From JANMEB01 sp041740495 (GTDB taxonomy: Bacteria; Planctomycetota; Planctomycetia; Pirellulales; Pirellulaceae), in assembly GCA_041740495.1 (NCBI GenBank), contig JBGSLW010000077.1, positions 1-64,000 on the forward strand: 64,000 bases of DNA, read 5' to 3'. The stretch's first letter is position 1. Each line of letters opens with the position of its first letter. Below, piece after piece: positions 35,394 to 44,296 of this stretch. The notes under the pieces were generated by a model, which was given only the letters and a program-made list of their open reading frames with translations, searched no databases and was not told where the DNA came from. The position numbers were made by a program, and so were the translations under genes.

Positions 35394-37117
35394 ACCGCAA
35401 TTCGTCGTTTGCTCGCAAGGCTGTCTTGATCGGGGTGATCGTGGCCTTGTTGATTCCGCTCTCCATTATCGCGAGACCGGCTAGTCGTGCGACCGCAGAC
35501 AATCGAGTCGACAGCGGGGGGATCCTGGCAACTCAGCGGATCGCCTACGACTTGTCTCAAGCCAAGCTGGGCGAAGTCGATCCGGCCAGCGAGACGATGA
35601 AGCTGGTTTCGTTAGGGTTTCGCAGTATTGCGGCGACCAGCCTCTGGCTGAGCTCCATCGACGCGCAAGAGAAAAAGGACTGGGATCGCCTGGCCGCGAC
35701 GGCCAACACGCTCATCAAGGTCCAGCCGAACTTTACGCGGGTCTGGGAGTTCATGGCGCATAATCTCTCCTACAACACCTCCGTCGAATTCGACGACTAT
35801 GAGGAACGCTATCGCTGGGTCAAGAAGGGATTGGACCTGTTGACGGAAGGGATGGCCTACAACCGTCTCAACCATCGCTTCACCGATCAATTGGGATGGT
35901 TCACGGGACACAAGATCGGCACCGCCGACGAGAAGCTGGAGTATCGCCGGCTGTTCCGGAATGACAGCGAATACCACGATCAACTCGATCGATACTTCGA
36001 TCGAAATTCGTACGACGACAAGTATTATGGCAAAGACAATTGGCTGCTGGCCTACCAATGGTACCTGCGCTCGGTGGCGATGGTGGATGCGGGGATCGAC
36101 GGCGAAAAGGCGAAGCGACAGATCGGCGAATTGTTGTTTTACATGTATCCTCCGACGCAACTCAGGTTGCACGTGACCGGGTTGCAGGCGGAATTCCCTC
36201 CGGAAGAGATCTTCAAGGTGAAGTGGGAAAACGCGGCCCGGGCCTGGGAGGAATTCGGCAAGCGGACGCTTCGGAATCCACGAGGCGTCACGTACAACTT
36301 GGACGGGCTGATGTCGACCGAGCTGGAACTTGCCAGTGCCCGCCAGGAGCTCGATGCCCTTGCGCCGGCGGGGATGCGCGAGAAGGTCATCGACGACTGG
36401 TATGAAAAGACCGGTGTGCCGGAGAATAGTCGCCGGCTGTTACGCACCCCGCTCGACCAGTTGAGCGAGTCCGAATTGGTCGAAGTTCGCAACATGCGCA
36501 AGGTGGTGGAAGACGTGACCCGCGGGCTCGACGAATACATTTACGGCGCTATCCCGCCGGAGAAAAAGGCGGAAGCCGACAAGCAGTTGCTGCGGATATC
36601 GCGGGCCACCGAGATTCTCAACGCCACCGATATCAACCGGCACACGGCCAATTTCTCGTTCTGGAAAATTCGCAACAATCTCGAACAGTCGGAAGAGGCG
36701 TTGACGGCCCACCAATTCACGTACGATGCGGAGGAGAAATCGCGCGAGTCGATTTACGCCGATTTTTCGCCGCTGGACGCCCAGACCCAACAGCCCGACA
36801 GAACCAAGGAGGGCCAGCCGATGAACGAGCTCGGTGCGATTCGCAGCTATGAACAGGCGTTGGGTTACTGGTCGGATCAGGCGAAGGCGCATCCGGTACT
36901 GGCGGATTCGGCGTTCATGGAGACCGCCTTTGAAAATGCGGGAAAGGTCGCGGGCATGTTGCGTGAGTTGGGGAGGCCGTGGCCCCGCAACTTCCGCTTC
37001 CAAGAAATGGTGGATCGCGACGAATCCACCGCCCAACGACATGGAGTCCCCACGACCAAGGAGTTGGCGGAAGGTAGCTGGGATGGACTTCCCGAGCTTC
37101 CCAGCATCGAATTCTAG
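35390..37117 (+). CDS. Membrane-anchored, helix-rich partner protein of the ABC exporter
   Basis: 575 aa, not recognised by name. An N-terminal signal anchor (KAVLIGVIVALLIPLSIIA) precedes a mostly helical soluble part with TPR-like repeats (AATANTLIKVQPNFTRVWEFMAHNLSYN, then a KKGLDLLTEGMAYN helix). Rich in Trp, Tyr and charged residues. The ATGA overlap with the permease strongly suggests a functional complex. The extracytoplasmic location suggests a role in substrate capture or scaffolding. Confidence 0.85.
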   Translation: MNRNSSFARKAVLIGVIVALLIPLSIIARPASRATADNRVDSGGILATQRIAYDLSQAKLGEVDPASETMKLVSLGFRSIAATSLWLSSIDAQEKKDWDRLAATANTLIKVQPNFTRVWEFMAHNLSYNTSVEFDDYEERYRWVKKGLDLLTEGMAYNRLNHRFTDQLGWFTGHKIGTADEKLEYRRLFRNDSEYHDQLDRYFDRNSYDDKYYGKDNWLLAYQWYLRSVAMVDAGIDGEKAKRQIGELLFYMYPPTQLRLHVTGLQAEFPPEEIFKVKWENAARAWEEFGKRTLRNPRGVTYNLDGLMSTELELASARQELDALAPAGMREKVIDDWYEKTGVPENSRRLLRTPLDQLSESELVEVRNMRKVVEDVTRGLDEYIYGAIPPEKKAEADKQLLRISRATEILNATDINRHTANFSFWKIRNNLEQSEEALTAHQFTYDAEEKSRESIYADFSPLDAQTQQPDRTKEGQPMNELGAIRSYEQALGYWSDQAKAHPVLADSAFMETAFENAGKVAGMLRELGRPWPRNFRFQEMVDRDESTAQRHGVPTTKELAEGSWDGLPELPSIEF

Positions 37118-37143
37118 GCCCGGTCGGCCAGCGGATTGCCTCG

Positions 37144-38163
37144 ATGCGAATATTGATCGTGCGATTGAGCCATCTTGGCGACTGCGTACTGACACTTCCC
37201 TTGGTCGAGTCGATCCGACGACAAGTCCCGAATGCGTGGATTGCTTGGGCGATCGAGCCGGCTGGCCGGCGGCTGTTGGAAGCGCAACCGGGCATCGATC
37301 ATTTTGAAGTTGTTCCTCGCGGATGGCTGCGACGACCGCGCGCGTTGCCCGCCCTCCGCCGGCGGCTGCGTGATTTGCAAATCGATGCCTGCCTGGATCC
37401 GCAGAGCCTGCTCAAGAGCGCAGGACTGGCCTGGCTCAGCGGAGCACCGCGACGGGTGGGGTTCGGCGGACGGTATGGTCGGGAGCTCTCGCCCTGGCTG
37501 AATAACGTGCGCGTCGTCCCGCAAACTCGGCATCTGGTCGATCGTTCGCTGGAGTTGCTCGCAGGGCTCGGGTTACGGCCAGCAGGCGCCTCGCCGGTCC
37601 TGCAAACTCTCCCGAATTGCACGCAGGCGATGCAACGTTGGCTGGCGGAACAAGCGGTGGGGGACACCTTTATCGTGATCAATCCGGGCGCCAGTTGGCC
37701 GTCCAAGCGATGGGTCATGGACCGCTTTGCCTCCGTGGCTCGGCAGTGCGGCGAGAGCTGGCGGTTGCCCGTCGTCGTCACCTGGGCCGGAGAGGAGGAG
37801 CGGCAATGGGCGGATCAGATCGTGGCCGCGGGGGGCCCCGGGGCGCGGTTGGCCCCGCCCACGACGCTTCCGGAATTGGCAGCGCTACTGGCACTGGCCC
37901 GATTGTTCGTTGGGTCGGACAGCGGTCCGATGCACATCGCGGCGGCGGTCGGGTGCCCTTGCGTCGCTCTTTTTGGGCCGACATTGCCCGAGGAATCGGG
38001 TCCTTATGGAACGGGGCATCGCGCGTTGCAGGCCTGGCATCAGACCGGGACGGCTCGAGCTCGCCGCGCTGCTGAGAATCTCGCGCTCCGCGATATTTCG
38101 GTCTCGCAGGTGTGCGCCGCGATCGAACAGCAACTGGCAGTCGATCGCAACAGGAAAAAGTGA
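37144..38163 (+). CDS. Family 9 glycosyltransferase (heptosyltransferase-like)
   Basis: 339 aa, GT-B fold: MRILIVRLSHLGDCVLTLPL at the N-terminus, INPGASWPSKRW opening the C-terminal domain, and VGSDSGPMHIAAAVGCPCVALFGPT with the donor-binding DSGPMH. Matches ADP-heptose:LPS heptosyltransferases (WaaC/WaaF). It starts 26 bp after the previous gene and is probably the last gene of the operon. Confidence 0.9.
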   Translation: MRILIVRLSHLGDCVLTLPLVESIRRQVPNAWIAWAIEPAGRRLLEAQPGIDHFEVVPRGWLRRPRALPALRRRLRDLQIDACLDPQSLLKSAGLAWLSGAPRRVGFGGRYGRELSPWLNNVRVVPQTRHLVDRSLELLAGLGLRPAGASPVLQTLPNCTQAMQRWLAEQAVGDTFIVINPGASWPSKRWVMDRFASVARQCGESWRLPVVVTWAGEEERQWADQIVAAGGPGARLAPPTTLPELAALLALARLFVGSDSGPMHIAAAVGCPCVALFGPTLPEESGPYGTGHRALQAWHQTGTARARRAAENLALRDISVSQVCAAIEQQLAVDRNRKK

Positions 38164-38169
38164 TTCGAC

Positions 38170-38206
38170 AAAAAAAAAGTGACTCGACCTTTCGATCGAG
38201 CCACTT
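38170..38206 (-). terminator. Intrinsic terminator of the YTV gene
   Basis: On the minus strand AAGTGGCTCGA, loop, TCGAGTCACTT (one G-U pair) followed by a run of T. Confidence 0.85.
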
Positions 38207-38254
38207 TCGGATGTTCAGACCAGACCGCGTGTCCTGGTTAGTCAGTCAGGAAGG

Positions 38255-39907
38255 CTAGTTGCAACCGCAACCAGAATCGCATCCCGAATCACAACCATTA
38301 TCGCCGCATCCGCACCCAGCATGGCAAGCATGCAGCCGGCTCAGGCAGGCCCGGATCCGACCAAACAGGTTACGGATCGGGGTACGACGGCAGCACGGAT
38401 CGCCACAAGCGTCCCCGCAGCTATCGCCACAGCCGTTGCCACAGCCATCGCCACAGCCAGCGTTGTCGCAGCAGCAACCGCAGCTCGGAGCAACGTTGAT
38501 CGTCACAGGAACTTGTTCGCACACCGTTCGCGGCACGCAGACCGTGCAGGTGTACGGAACCTTTTCGCAAACCCGGCGGCACACGTTGACCGTCTTCGTC
38601 TCGCAAACTTGACGGCAGACGACGCGCGGCACTTGGCAGGTTCGCTCTTCACACACCCAGCGAGTCACGCAATACGGGACTTGCTTGGAGCATTGTTCGC
38701 ATTCCCAACGGACGGTGCACACCGGAACTTGCTTCGTGTAGCATTCCCATCGGGTCGTGCAGACCGGGACTTGCTTCGTGCAAGTTTGGCATTCCCACCG
38801 CGTCACGCAGTACGGAACTTGCTTGGTGCATTGTTCGCACACCCAGCGAGTCACGCAGCATTGCACTTCTTTGGTGCAAGGCTCGCACACCGTACGGCAG
38901 CAAGTGTAGGGAACTTGCTCGCAAACGCGCTCGCAGCGCATCCGCGTGCAGGTGATTTCTTTGGTTTCGCAGGTCGGAACCCACACGCGACGGCAAACCG
39001 TTCGCTCGGGCAATTGGCAGCACACCGTTTGCGGGCAGCAAGGATCGCCGCAGTCACCGGCCGAGCCGTTACCGCAGCAGTCATCGCCACAGCCGCAATC
39101 GTTGCCACAACCATTGCCGCAGCCACAACCTCGGTGGCAAGCGCCCAGCCGCGACAGCAAACCGCCGAATCGTCCGAACAACCCACCGCGACCGTTGCCG
39201 TTGTCGCAGCAATCATTGCTGCCGCCACCGACGCGTTGGTACACGGTTCGGCCCGGAATCGTTTCGGTCACGGTGTCCCAGTGCCCACCGCGAACCGTAA
39301 CGGTCCGAGTGTAGGTCTCAGGAACGCGGACGATCTTCGACACCGTGCGGTATTTCGTTTCCGAAACCTTGCGGTAGTTGTTGACCGTAATCGTCTTGGT
39401 TTGCATTTCCTTCACCGGCCGACGAACCGTGTAATTCACGGTGCGGTAGCAGGTTTCGCGAACCGGCTTGCGGACCGTGTAATTCACGGTCTTATAGCAG
39501 ACTTCGCGGACCGGCTTGCGGCAGGTAACCGTCTTGTACGTCGTTTCCCGAACCGGACGACGAACGGTGTAGTTCACGGTCTTGTAGCACGTCTCCTTCA
39601 CAGGACGACGGACCGTGTACGTTTTGGTTTCACAGACCGTCTCCCGAACCGTCCGAGTGCAAGGAATTTCCTTTTGCTCGGTCACAGTCCGGTAGCAATT
39701 TCGGTATCGAGTGACTTCCTGTCGGTCATAGACAACGCGAGTGCGTGTTCGCATGACTGTGTATGAACAGCCACATCCATCGCCCGAGGCGTCGTTCGCG
39801 ACAACGCCTTGGCTGTCGTAGCTGGCCCCGCCACAACATTGGGCCCAGCCAGTGCTGACCGACAAGGCAATCGCTGCCATTGTCAGCACATTCAGAACCA
39901 CTTTCAT
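38255..39907 (-). CDS. YTV-type cysteine-rich secreted repeat protein
   Basis: 550 aa with a signal peptide (MKVVLNVLTMAAIALSVSTGWAQ). Residues about 95-200 hold tandem repeats of the form YTVRRPV(K/R)ET(C/T)YKTVN. The C-terminal half is cysteine-dense, with repeats such as CVTRWECQTCTKQVPVC and RTVCEQVPVT. Two Gly/Cys/Asp linkers (GCGNDCGCGDDCCGN, GCGDSCGDACGDPCC) divide it. Family knowledge: YTV proteins are planctomycete-specific candidates for cell-wall proteins crosslinked by disulfides. GGAG 8 nt before ATG 39907. Several + strand frames here are shadows of the repeats. Confidence 0.9.
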   Translation of the reverse strand: MKVVLNVLTMAAIALSVSTGWAQCCGGASYDSQGVVANDASGDGCGCSYTVMRTRTRVVYDRQEVTRYRNCYRTVTEQKEIPCTRTVRETVCETKTYTVRRPVKETCYKTVNYTVRRPVRETTYKTVTCRKPVREVCYKTVNYTVRKPVRETCYRTVNYTVRRPVKEMQTKTITVNNYRKVSETKYRTVSKIVRVPETYTRTVTVRGGHWDTVTETIPGRTVYQRVGGGSNDCCDNGNGRGGLFGRFGGLLSRLGACHRGCGCGNGCGNDCGCGDDCCGNGSAGDCGDPCCPQTVCCQLPERTVCRRVWVPTCETKEITCTRMRCERVCEQVPYTCCRTVCEPCTKEVQCCVTRWVCEQCTKQVPYCVTRWECQTCTKQVPVCTTRWECYTKQVPVCTVRWECEQCSKQVPYCVTRWVCEERTCQVPRVVCRQVCETKTVNVCRRVCEKVPYTCTVCVPRTVCEQVPVTINVAPSCGCCCDNAGCGDGCGNGCGDSCGDACGDPCCRRTPIRNLFGRIRACLSRLHACHAGCGCGDNGCDSGCDSGCGCN

Positions 39908-40471
39908 TTCAATATCTCCCAAACAAAATCTGACGTTCTAACCACTGGAGGCGGAATCTGGTCTGGCGAACCGCTCGCCATGCCTGCTCCATTCCGAAGA
40001 ATGGTCTTCGCCGAGGTGGGTCCTTGCCCGCGGGCACCGGGACGCTTCAACTCAAGCGATCGAGGAACGGCAAACCGTCCTTGTCTGCTTCAGCCCTCCT
40101 GCTTGACGTGAAAATCGGTTGATTAGCAAAGGGTGTTTAATTGCGAAGTCTGCGACGTTTGATTTTTTTCCAAAAGCTGGGAAAACAGTTCACGTCGATT
40201 CGACTTTGTCACCTTTGCTGGATTTCCCGATCGAGAGGACTCCCTGGGCCCAAGGCACGGAAATATAGCTCCCCTTCCCACACAGCCAGGATTTATAGGG
40301 AAACTTCACCGGTTTTCCCGATCTCGACGTCTGGTCGCACCAGTCCTGTCGGCGAAAACACTCCGAACAGGCAGGATCGACCCCTTTTCCAATCCCAGCC
40401 AGATTTCGTATCGTTAAGGTGCCTTTCAACTCCGCTCGCTGGCTCGAGCAAGGGGTTACTCGCAGTTCCCC
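39908..40471. other. Divergent intergenic region (564 bp)
   Basis: Between the YTV gene (-) and rex (+). Two frames of about 115 codons, one on each strand, have no recognisable features and poor starts. No terminator or RNA identified. It should contain promoters for both genes, but I see no strong -35/-10 pair. Confidence 0.45.
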
Positions 40472-41197
40472 GTGAATTGTGAATTTGGACACACCGCGAT
40501 CAAGTTCGACCGTATTACTCCAGACGTGCAGCCACCCTTGGAACAAAGTAAGACCTCCGGCTCGCGCACGCGAATTCCCAAGAGTGTCGTACGGAGACTT
40601 AGCGCCTATCTCCGGGAACTACAAAGCCTGGAGCCACAGGGAACCGAAACCGTCAGTTCCAGCCAGTTGGCTCGACGACTCGGTTGGACCGACGCCCAAG
40701 TCCGCAAAGACTTTGCGTTTTTCGGCCAGTTTGGCCATCCTGGCGTCGGCTATCGCTGCTCCCAACTCATCGGCGAGATCCGGCGAATCCTAGCCACCGA
40801 CCAACAATGGCCGGTCGTCCTGGTCGGCTGTGGCAACCTGGGGCAGGCATTGGTCGGATACCGAGGCTTCGCCAACCAGGGATTTGTCATCATTAAAGCA
40901 CTGGATATCGATCCCGAGGTGGTGGGACAACAGGTGGGGGGCCTAACCGTCGGCTCCTTCGAACGCTTGGAATCGGAGCTGGCGGGGTCGGGCATTCATA
41001 TCGGAATTGTTGCGGTTCCCTCCGCATCCGCCCAAGGAGTCGCCGAACGATTGGTCGCCGCGGGCGTCACCGGAATCCTCAATTTTGCCCCGATCAAACT
41101 GAACCTCCCACCGTCCGCCCATGTCATTGACGTGGATCTGGCAATGGAATTGGAACAGCTCTCGTATGCCGTTGTGAACGAACGGCGAAATGACTAA
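40472..41197 (+). CDS. rex: Redox-sensing transcriptional repressor Rex
   Basis: Senses the NADH/NAD+ ratio and represses respiratory and fermentative genes. N-terminal winged helix (IPKSVVRRLSAYLRELQSL, SSSQLARRLGWTDAQVRKDFAFFGQFGHPGVGY), then a Rossmann domain (VVLVGCGNLGQALVGY, ALDIDPEVVGQ) and NFAPIKLNLP. The C-terminal domain-swapped helix is present (DLAMELEQLSYAV). From GTG 40472 the protein is 241 aa; the conserved part starts near residue 32, so GTG 40526 is an equally good start. A Rex-operator-like half site overlaps the first codons. Confidence 0.92.
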   Translation: MNCEFGHTAIKFDRITPDVQPPLEQSKTSGSRTRIPKSVVRRLSAYLRELQSLEPQGTETVSSSQLARRLGWTDAQVRKDFAFFGQFGHPGVGYRCSQLIGEIRRILATDQQWPVVLVGCGNLGQALVGYRGFANQGFVIIKALDIDPEVVGQQVGGLTVGSFERLESELAGSGIHIGIVAVPSASAQGVAERLVAAGVTGILNFAPIKLNLPPSAHVIDVDLAMELEQLSYAVVNERRND

Positions 41198-41214
41198 AAT
41201 CACTCCGGTTTGAT

Positions 41215-41285
41215 TGCCCGGTGGTGTAACGGTAACACTACGGATTTTGGTTCCGTCATTCTAGGTTCGAATCCTAGCCGGGTAA
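41215..41285 (+). tRNA. tRNA-Gln (UUG anticodon)
   Basis: Complete cloverleaf: acceptor TGCCCGG/CCGGGTA (U1-A72, usual for Gln), anticodon stem ACGGA/TCCGT with loop TTTTGGT and anticodon TTG at 41247-41249, T-arm CTAGG TTCGAAT CCTAG. No encoded CCA. It starts 17 bp after the rex stop. Confidence 0.97.
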
Positions 41286-41897
41286 TTCGTCGAGCTCCCC
41301 CCAGGGTCGCCCGTTTCGGCGGTTTTCCCTATCGTCCACCGCGGCTCTATCATCCCCCCCCGGCCCTATCATCCCCCGCGGCCCTATCGTCCACCGTTCG
41401 CGGCAGACGATTTCTAAGGGAAAAGTCCAGTGGCAATCGACGCGGGCCCCCGCCTTTCGAACAAAAACGATCCAACCTTCCTTTCGACGGCATCGGCGTC
41501 GCGCCGGATGGAGCATCCTGGCGGGTGCCCCTACGGACAGCACAGGTTGGAATCGACACATCAACGTTTAACTTTTCTCCAATTACCCAATTGGATTAAG
41601 CTCTTTTTTGTCGGCCGATCGCATAGAATTTTGAAAGATGTGATCACTTCGAACGCGCAACCTCGTCGGAATCGCCTATTTTTTGACTGAATTTCCCGGA
41701 ATTGCATGAACATTCCATTGGTTCACAACGTGAATTAGGGGCAACTCCTGGGAATGGCGTCAAAAGGGATCGGTACCACTCGAGCGGAGCGTCGCCGCCT
41801 GTTCCGCTTGAACTACTTTCATCCTTGCGACCAAGTGTCGGGTTGGGCTCAAAAAATTTCATTCGGGTTGTTTCGGCAGACAGGGGGGCAGAACACG
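41286..41897. other. Intergenic region (612 bp) with tandem repeat
   Basis: After the tRNA come the 18-bp repeats (41327-41398) and about 500 bp without a supportable gene. AT-rich stretches near 41577-41640 may contain the promoter of the DUF1573 gene. Open frames on both strands follow the repeats and look spurious. Confidence 0.45.
41327..41398. repeat. 18-bp tandem repeat, 4 copies
   Basis: Units CCCTATC(G/A)TCC(A/C)CCGCGG at 41327, 41345 (19 bp, one extra C), 41364 and 41382 (truncated end). Confidence 0.85.
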
Positions 41898-43028
41898 ATG
41901 TTGAATACGGCGATGTTGAATTCGGCGATGTTGAAAAAATGGGGAATTGCGTTGGCGTTGACGCTGACGGTTTCGGGCGTGAGCTGGGGGCAATACCGCC
42001 AGTCTTCCGGTCGATCGTACGGGAACGTCGTACAAAGTTACCAGCCGCAGTGGGCGGCGAGTTTAGTTGCACAACCGCGGCATGATTTCGGCAACGTCGC
42101 CCGCGGTTCGGAGCAAGTGCATGTCTTCGAGTTCACCAATCCTTTGAAAGAAGACATCGTGATCAGTGGGCAACGTGTGAGTTGCAAATGCGCCGAGCCC
42201 ACAGTTCTGACCCCGGTTGTCAAGCCGGGCGAAAAGGGCCAAATCAAAGTCCGCTTCAATACCCTGGCGTTTGTTGGGCAACGTCATTCCCGGATCACAT
42301 TGAGCGTCGCTCGCCCTCAAAACACGGAACTTTATCTGGACATCGACGGGTTTGTCCGGCAGGACATCGTCGTGACCCCTGGGCATGCCGATTTCCTCAA
42401 CCGTGTGGCTGGCCAAACCGCCGAATGCACGCTGAAGATTGCATATGCCGGGGACCCGGGATGGCAGATACTCAAAGCGGAATGCTCGAACCCCAATATC
42501 GTCATCGACTTGCAGGAGCTCGCCCGCAGGAACGGCCGAATCGATTATCAGATGCAGGTCCGAGTGAACGAGACTCAGTCGGCCGGCAATCTGAGCAGTC
42601 AAATCGTGGTCCACACAAATGATCGCAACCAAAAACAGTTTCCCATTTCGGTGAATGGCTACTTTAAGCCGTTGATCGAGGCGCAATCGGTGGTCGACGT
42701 CGGACAGTTGGAAACCGGCGGCACGATCACCAAACGCCTGGTGCTGAAAGCGGGTGAAGATTTTGTGATCACCAGCGCGACCAGCAACTCCGATCGAATC
42801 AAAATTAAGGTCGACGATCAACGCAAGAAATTGCACGTCGTGGAACTGACGGTCACGCCCGACGGCGAGGGCAAGCTGGCCGATCAACTGTCGATTGTCA
42901 CTGATATGCAGGACCTTCCGATTCAAGTCCAGGTCGTGGGCGAAGTCCTTCCCACGATTCGCACGAACAGTCAGGATCCAGCAGGTAAACAATCAGGAGA
43001 TCGGCAGCCCGATCCAAAACAGCGGTAG
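41898..43028 (+). CDS. Exported DUF1573-domain protein
   Basis: 376 aa. Signal peptide (KKWGIALALTLTVSGVSWGQ). The DUF1573/ASPM-like immunoglobulin fold begins near residue 50 with RHDFGNVARGSEQVHVFEFTN and contains the cysteine pair VSCKCAEPT and VKPGEKGQIKVRFNT. Three further Ig-like modules follow. The start region is a triplicated 15-bp sequence giving MLNTA-MLNSA-MLKKW, so three in-frame ATGs at 41898, 41913 and 41928 are all plausible. Probably a periplasmic or surface adhesion-type module; the role is unknown. Confidence 0.85.
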   Translation: MLNTAMLNSAMLKKWGIALALTLTVSGVSWGQYRQSSGRSYGNVVQSYQPQWAASLVAQPRHDFGNVARGSEQVHVFEFTNPLKEDIVISGQRVSCKCAEPTVLTPVVKPGEKGQIKVRFNTLAFVGQRHSRITLSVARPQNTELYLDIDGFVRQDIVVTPGHADFLNRVAGQTAECTLKIAYAGDPGWQILKAECSNPNIVIDLQELARRNGRIDYQMQVRVNETQSAGNLSSQIVVHTNDRNQKQFPISVNGYFKPLIEAQSVVDVGQLETGGTITKRLVLKAGEDFVITSATSNSDRIKIKVDDQRKKLHVVELTVTPDGEGKLADQLSIVTDMQDLPIQVQVVGEVLPTIRTNSQDPAGKQSGDRQPDPKQR

Positions 43029-43053
43029 CATAGGGTCTCCCGTTCGACCGCCG

Positions 43054-43082
43054 AAAAGCCGGGCTCTGCCCGGCTTTTTTTT
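43054..43082 (+). terminator. Intrinsic terminator
   Basis: AAAAGCCGGGC, TCT loop, GCCCGGCTTTT plus T-run, 25 bp after the DUF1573 gene. Confidence 0.93.
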
Positions 43083-43123
43083 GTGGCACCGTGACAGAAG
43101 TCGACGCCTGCTGGCAGCTACAA

Positions 43124-43203
43124 TAAGAGCGTATCCCAATACCCTCTTCCCCGCCGGGGAGAGGACAGGGTGAGGGGGTCGGCGGGTATTTAGGGATAGG
43201 CTC
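43124..43203. repeat. 80-bp inverted-repeat element, copy 2
   Basis: Starts TAAGAGCGTATCCCAATACC and ends GGGATAGGCTC. Nested arms pair (GAGC/GCTC, TATCCC/GGGATA, AATACCC/GGGTATT), with an inner CCCTCTTCC...GGTGAGGGGG segment. Confidence 0.75.
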
Positions 43204-43260
43204 GCAAAGCAGCTCGCACGAATCGAGCCGATGTTACAAAGACTTGGAAGTGCTTGAGAA

Positions 43261-44286
43261 ATGCCGATTCAGTTTTCATGTTCGACAATTGTGCGATACG
43301 ATCCGGCCACGCAACAATACGAGCGTTGCTTGACGCGGATTCAAGTGGAAGATGCCAAGGGAGGCACCCAAGTTGAATGCCCGGGGTGCCGGCAACGGAT
43401 TCGAGTCCCCCAGGTCTCGGACGTCCGGGCGGAAGCCGCCTTGAATTCAGGTAATTCCGAATCGGCGGTCGCCGCGGCAGTTGGCCACATGGAGGGAGAG
43501 CACGGTCCTGGCAGGGCGGGTCGTGCCAACATTGCGGTCGAAACCGGGCGAAAAACGGCGCCGTTACACGAGACTGCGAATTCGTCGCTGGCGTTTTCGT
43601 CGTTCGCTGGAACCCGTCGCTGCAAACAGTGCGGCGGGACCCTGGAGGCCAACCGCCGCTGCACACAGTGCGGCTATCAAGCGACATTGCAGGCTTCCCA
43701 GCAGCCCATCGATCCGGACAAGATCCAACTCGCCGGATTTCAACGGTGGCTGGCGCGTTTTGTTTGGCAAGGGAACTCGACGGCGGTGATGGCGGCGATT
43801 CACTTGCTGGTGGGGTTGGTGCTTTTCATGGTGGTTGTGACTGGGTGTGCAGGAGGTGGATTGGGGGTCGTCGTTTCGTTGTCGCTCGCCGGAGCCTTGG
43901 CGCTAGCGTACCTGTCCCTGATTCATGCCAGCCGGCGAATCGCCCGCCGCCCAGCGGCCCGCCTCAGTTGGTGGCAACGGGGTGGCTGGAATGGGATCCT
44001 GGCGATCTGCCGGGCCAGCGGATGGCGTTTTCTTCACGGTGGCAAGCCGTTTCGTGTGCTCGATTTGCGGCGAGAACAACTCAGTGAACATCAACTATTG
44101 GCCCGGGCCGACCTGGTCGACTATGAAGTATTGGACGCCGAGGGGATTCCCATGAGCGATGCCGGCCTGGTGCGACTCAAAGGGCTACGACGGCTACGGC
44201 GATTGGTGATTCGCGGCAGCCGAGTCTCGCCCGAGGGGGTGTTTCGATTGCAGCAAGACTTGCCGGACGCCTGGATTTGGTCCTGA
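43261..44286 (+). CDS. Zinc-ribbon membrane protein
   Basis: 341 aa, not recognised by name. It opens with a beta-rich segment ending in a CPGC motif, then a Ser/Ala/Gly linker, a zinc ribbon (CKQCGG...CTQCGY, residues about 121-140), two membrane segments (about 175-195 and 200-225), and a C-terminal part resembling leucine-rich-repeat units (MSDAGLVRLKGLRRLRRLVIRG). The LRR-like tail resembles those common in planctomycete proteins. ATG 43261; followed 10 bp later by the methyltransferase gene. Confidence 0.7.
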   Translation: MPIQFSCSTIVRYDPATQQYERCLTRIQVEDAKGGTQVECPGCRQRIRVPQVSDVRAEAALNSGNSESAVAAAVGHMEGEHGPGRAGRANIAVETGRKTAPLHETANSSLAFSSFAGTRRCKQCGGTLEANRRCTQCGYQATLQASQQPIDPDKIQLAGFQRWLARFVWQGNSTAVMAAIHLLVGLVLFMVVVTGCAGGGLGVVVSLSLAGALALAYLSLIHASRRIARRPAARLSWWQRGGWNGILAICRASGWRFLHGGKPFRVLDLRREQLSEHQLLARADLVDYEVLDAEGIPMSDAGLVRLKGLRRLRRLVIRGSRVSPEGVFRLQQDLPDAWIWS

Positions 44287-44296
44287 AACTCGTCCG

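Noticed and set aside
38259..39766. Long plus-strand frames across the YTV gene
   Set aside because: Artefacts of repetitive, GC-rich YTV coding sequence read antisense; the minus strand has signal peptide and repeats.
40141..40546. Two overlapping frames of about 115 codons between the YTV gene and rex
   Set aside because: Opposite strands, no motifs, poor start contexts and unlike typical local coding composition.
41215..41285. tRNA-associated integration site
   Set aside because: No integrase, no partial tRNA copy and no change in gene content flank the tRNA.
41327..41398. Iteron-type origin repeats next to the tRNA
   Set aside because: No DnaA-box-like motifs, AT-rich unwinding region or replication gene nearby.
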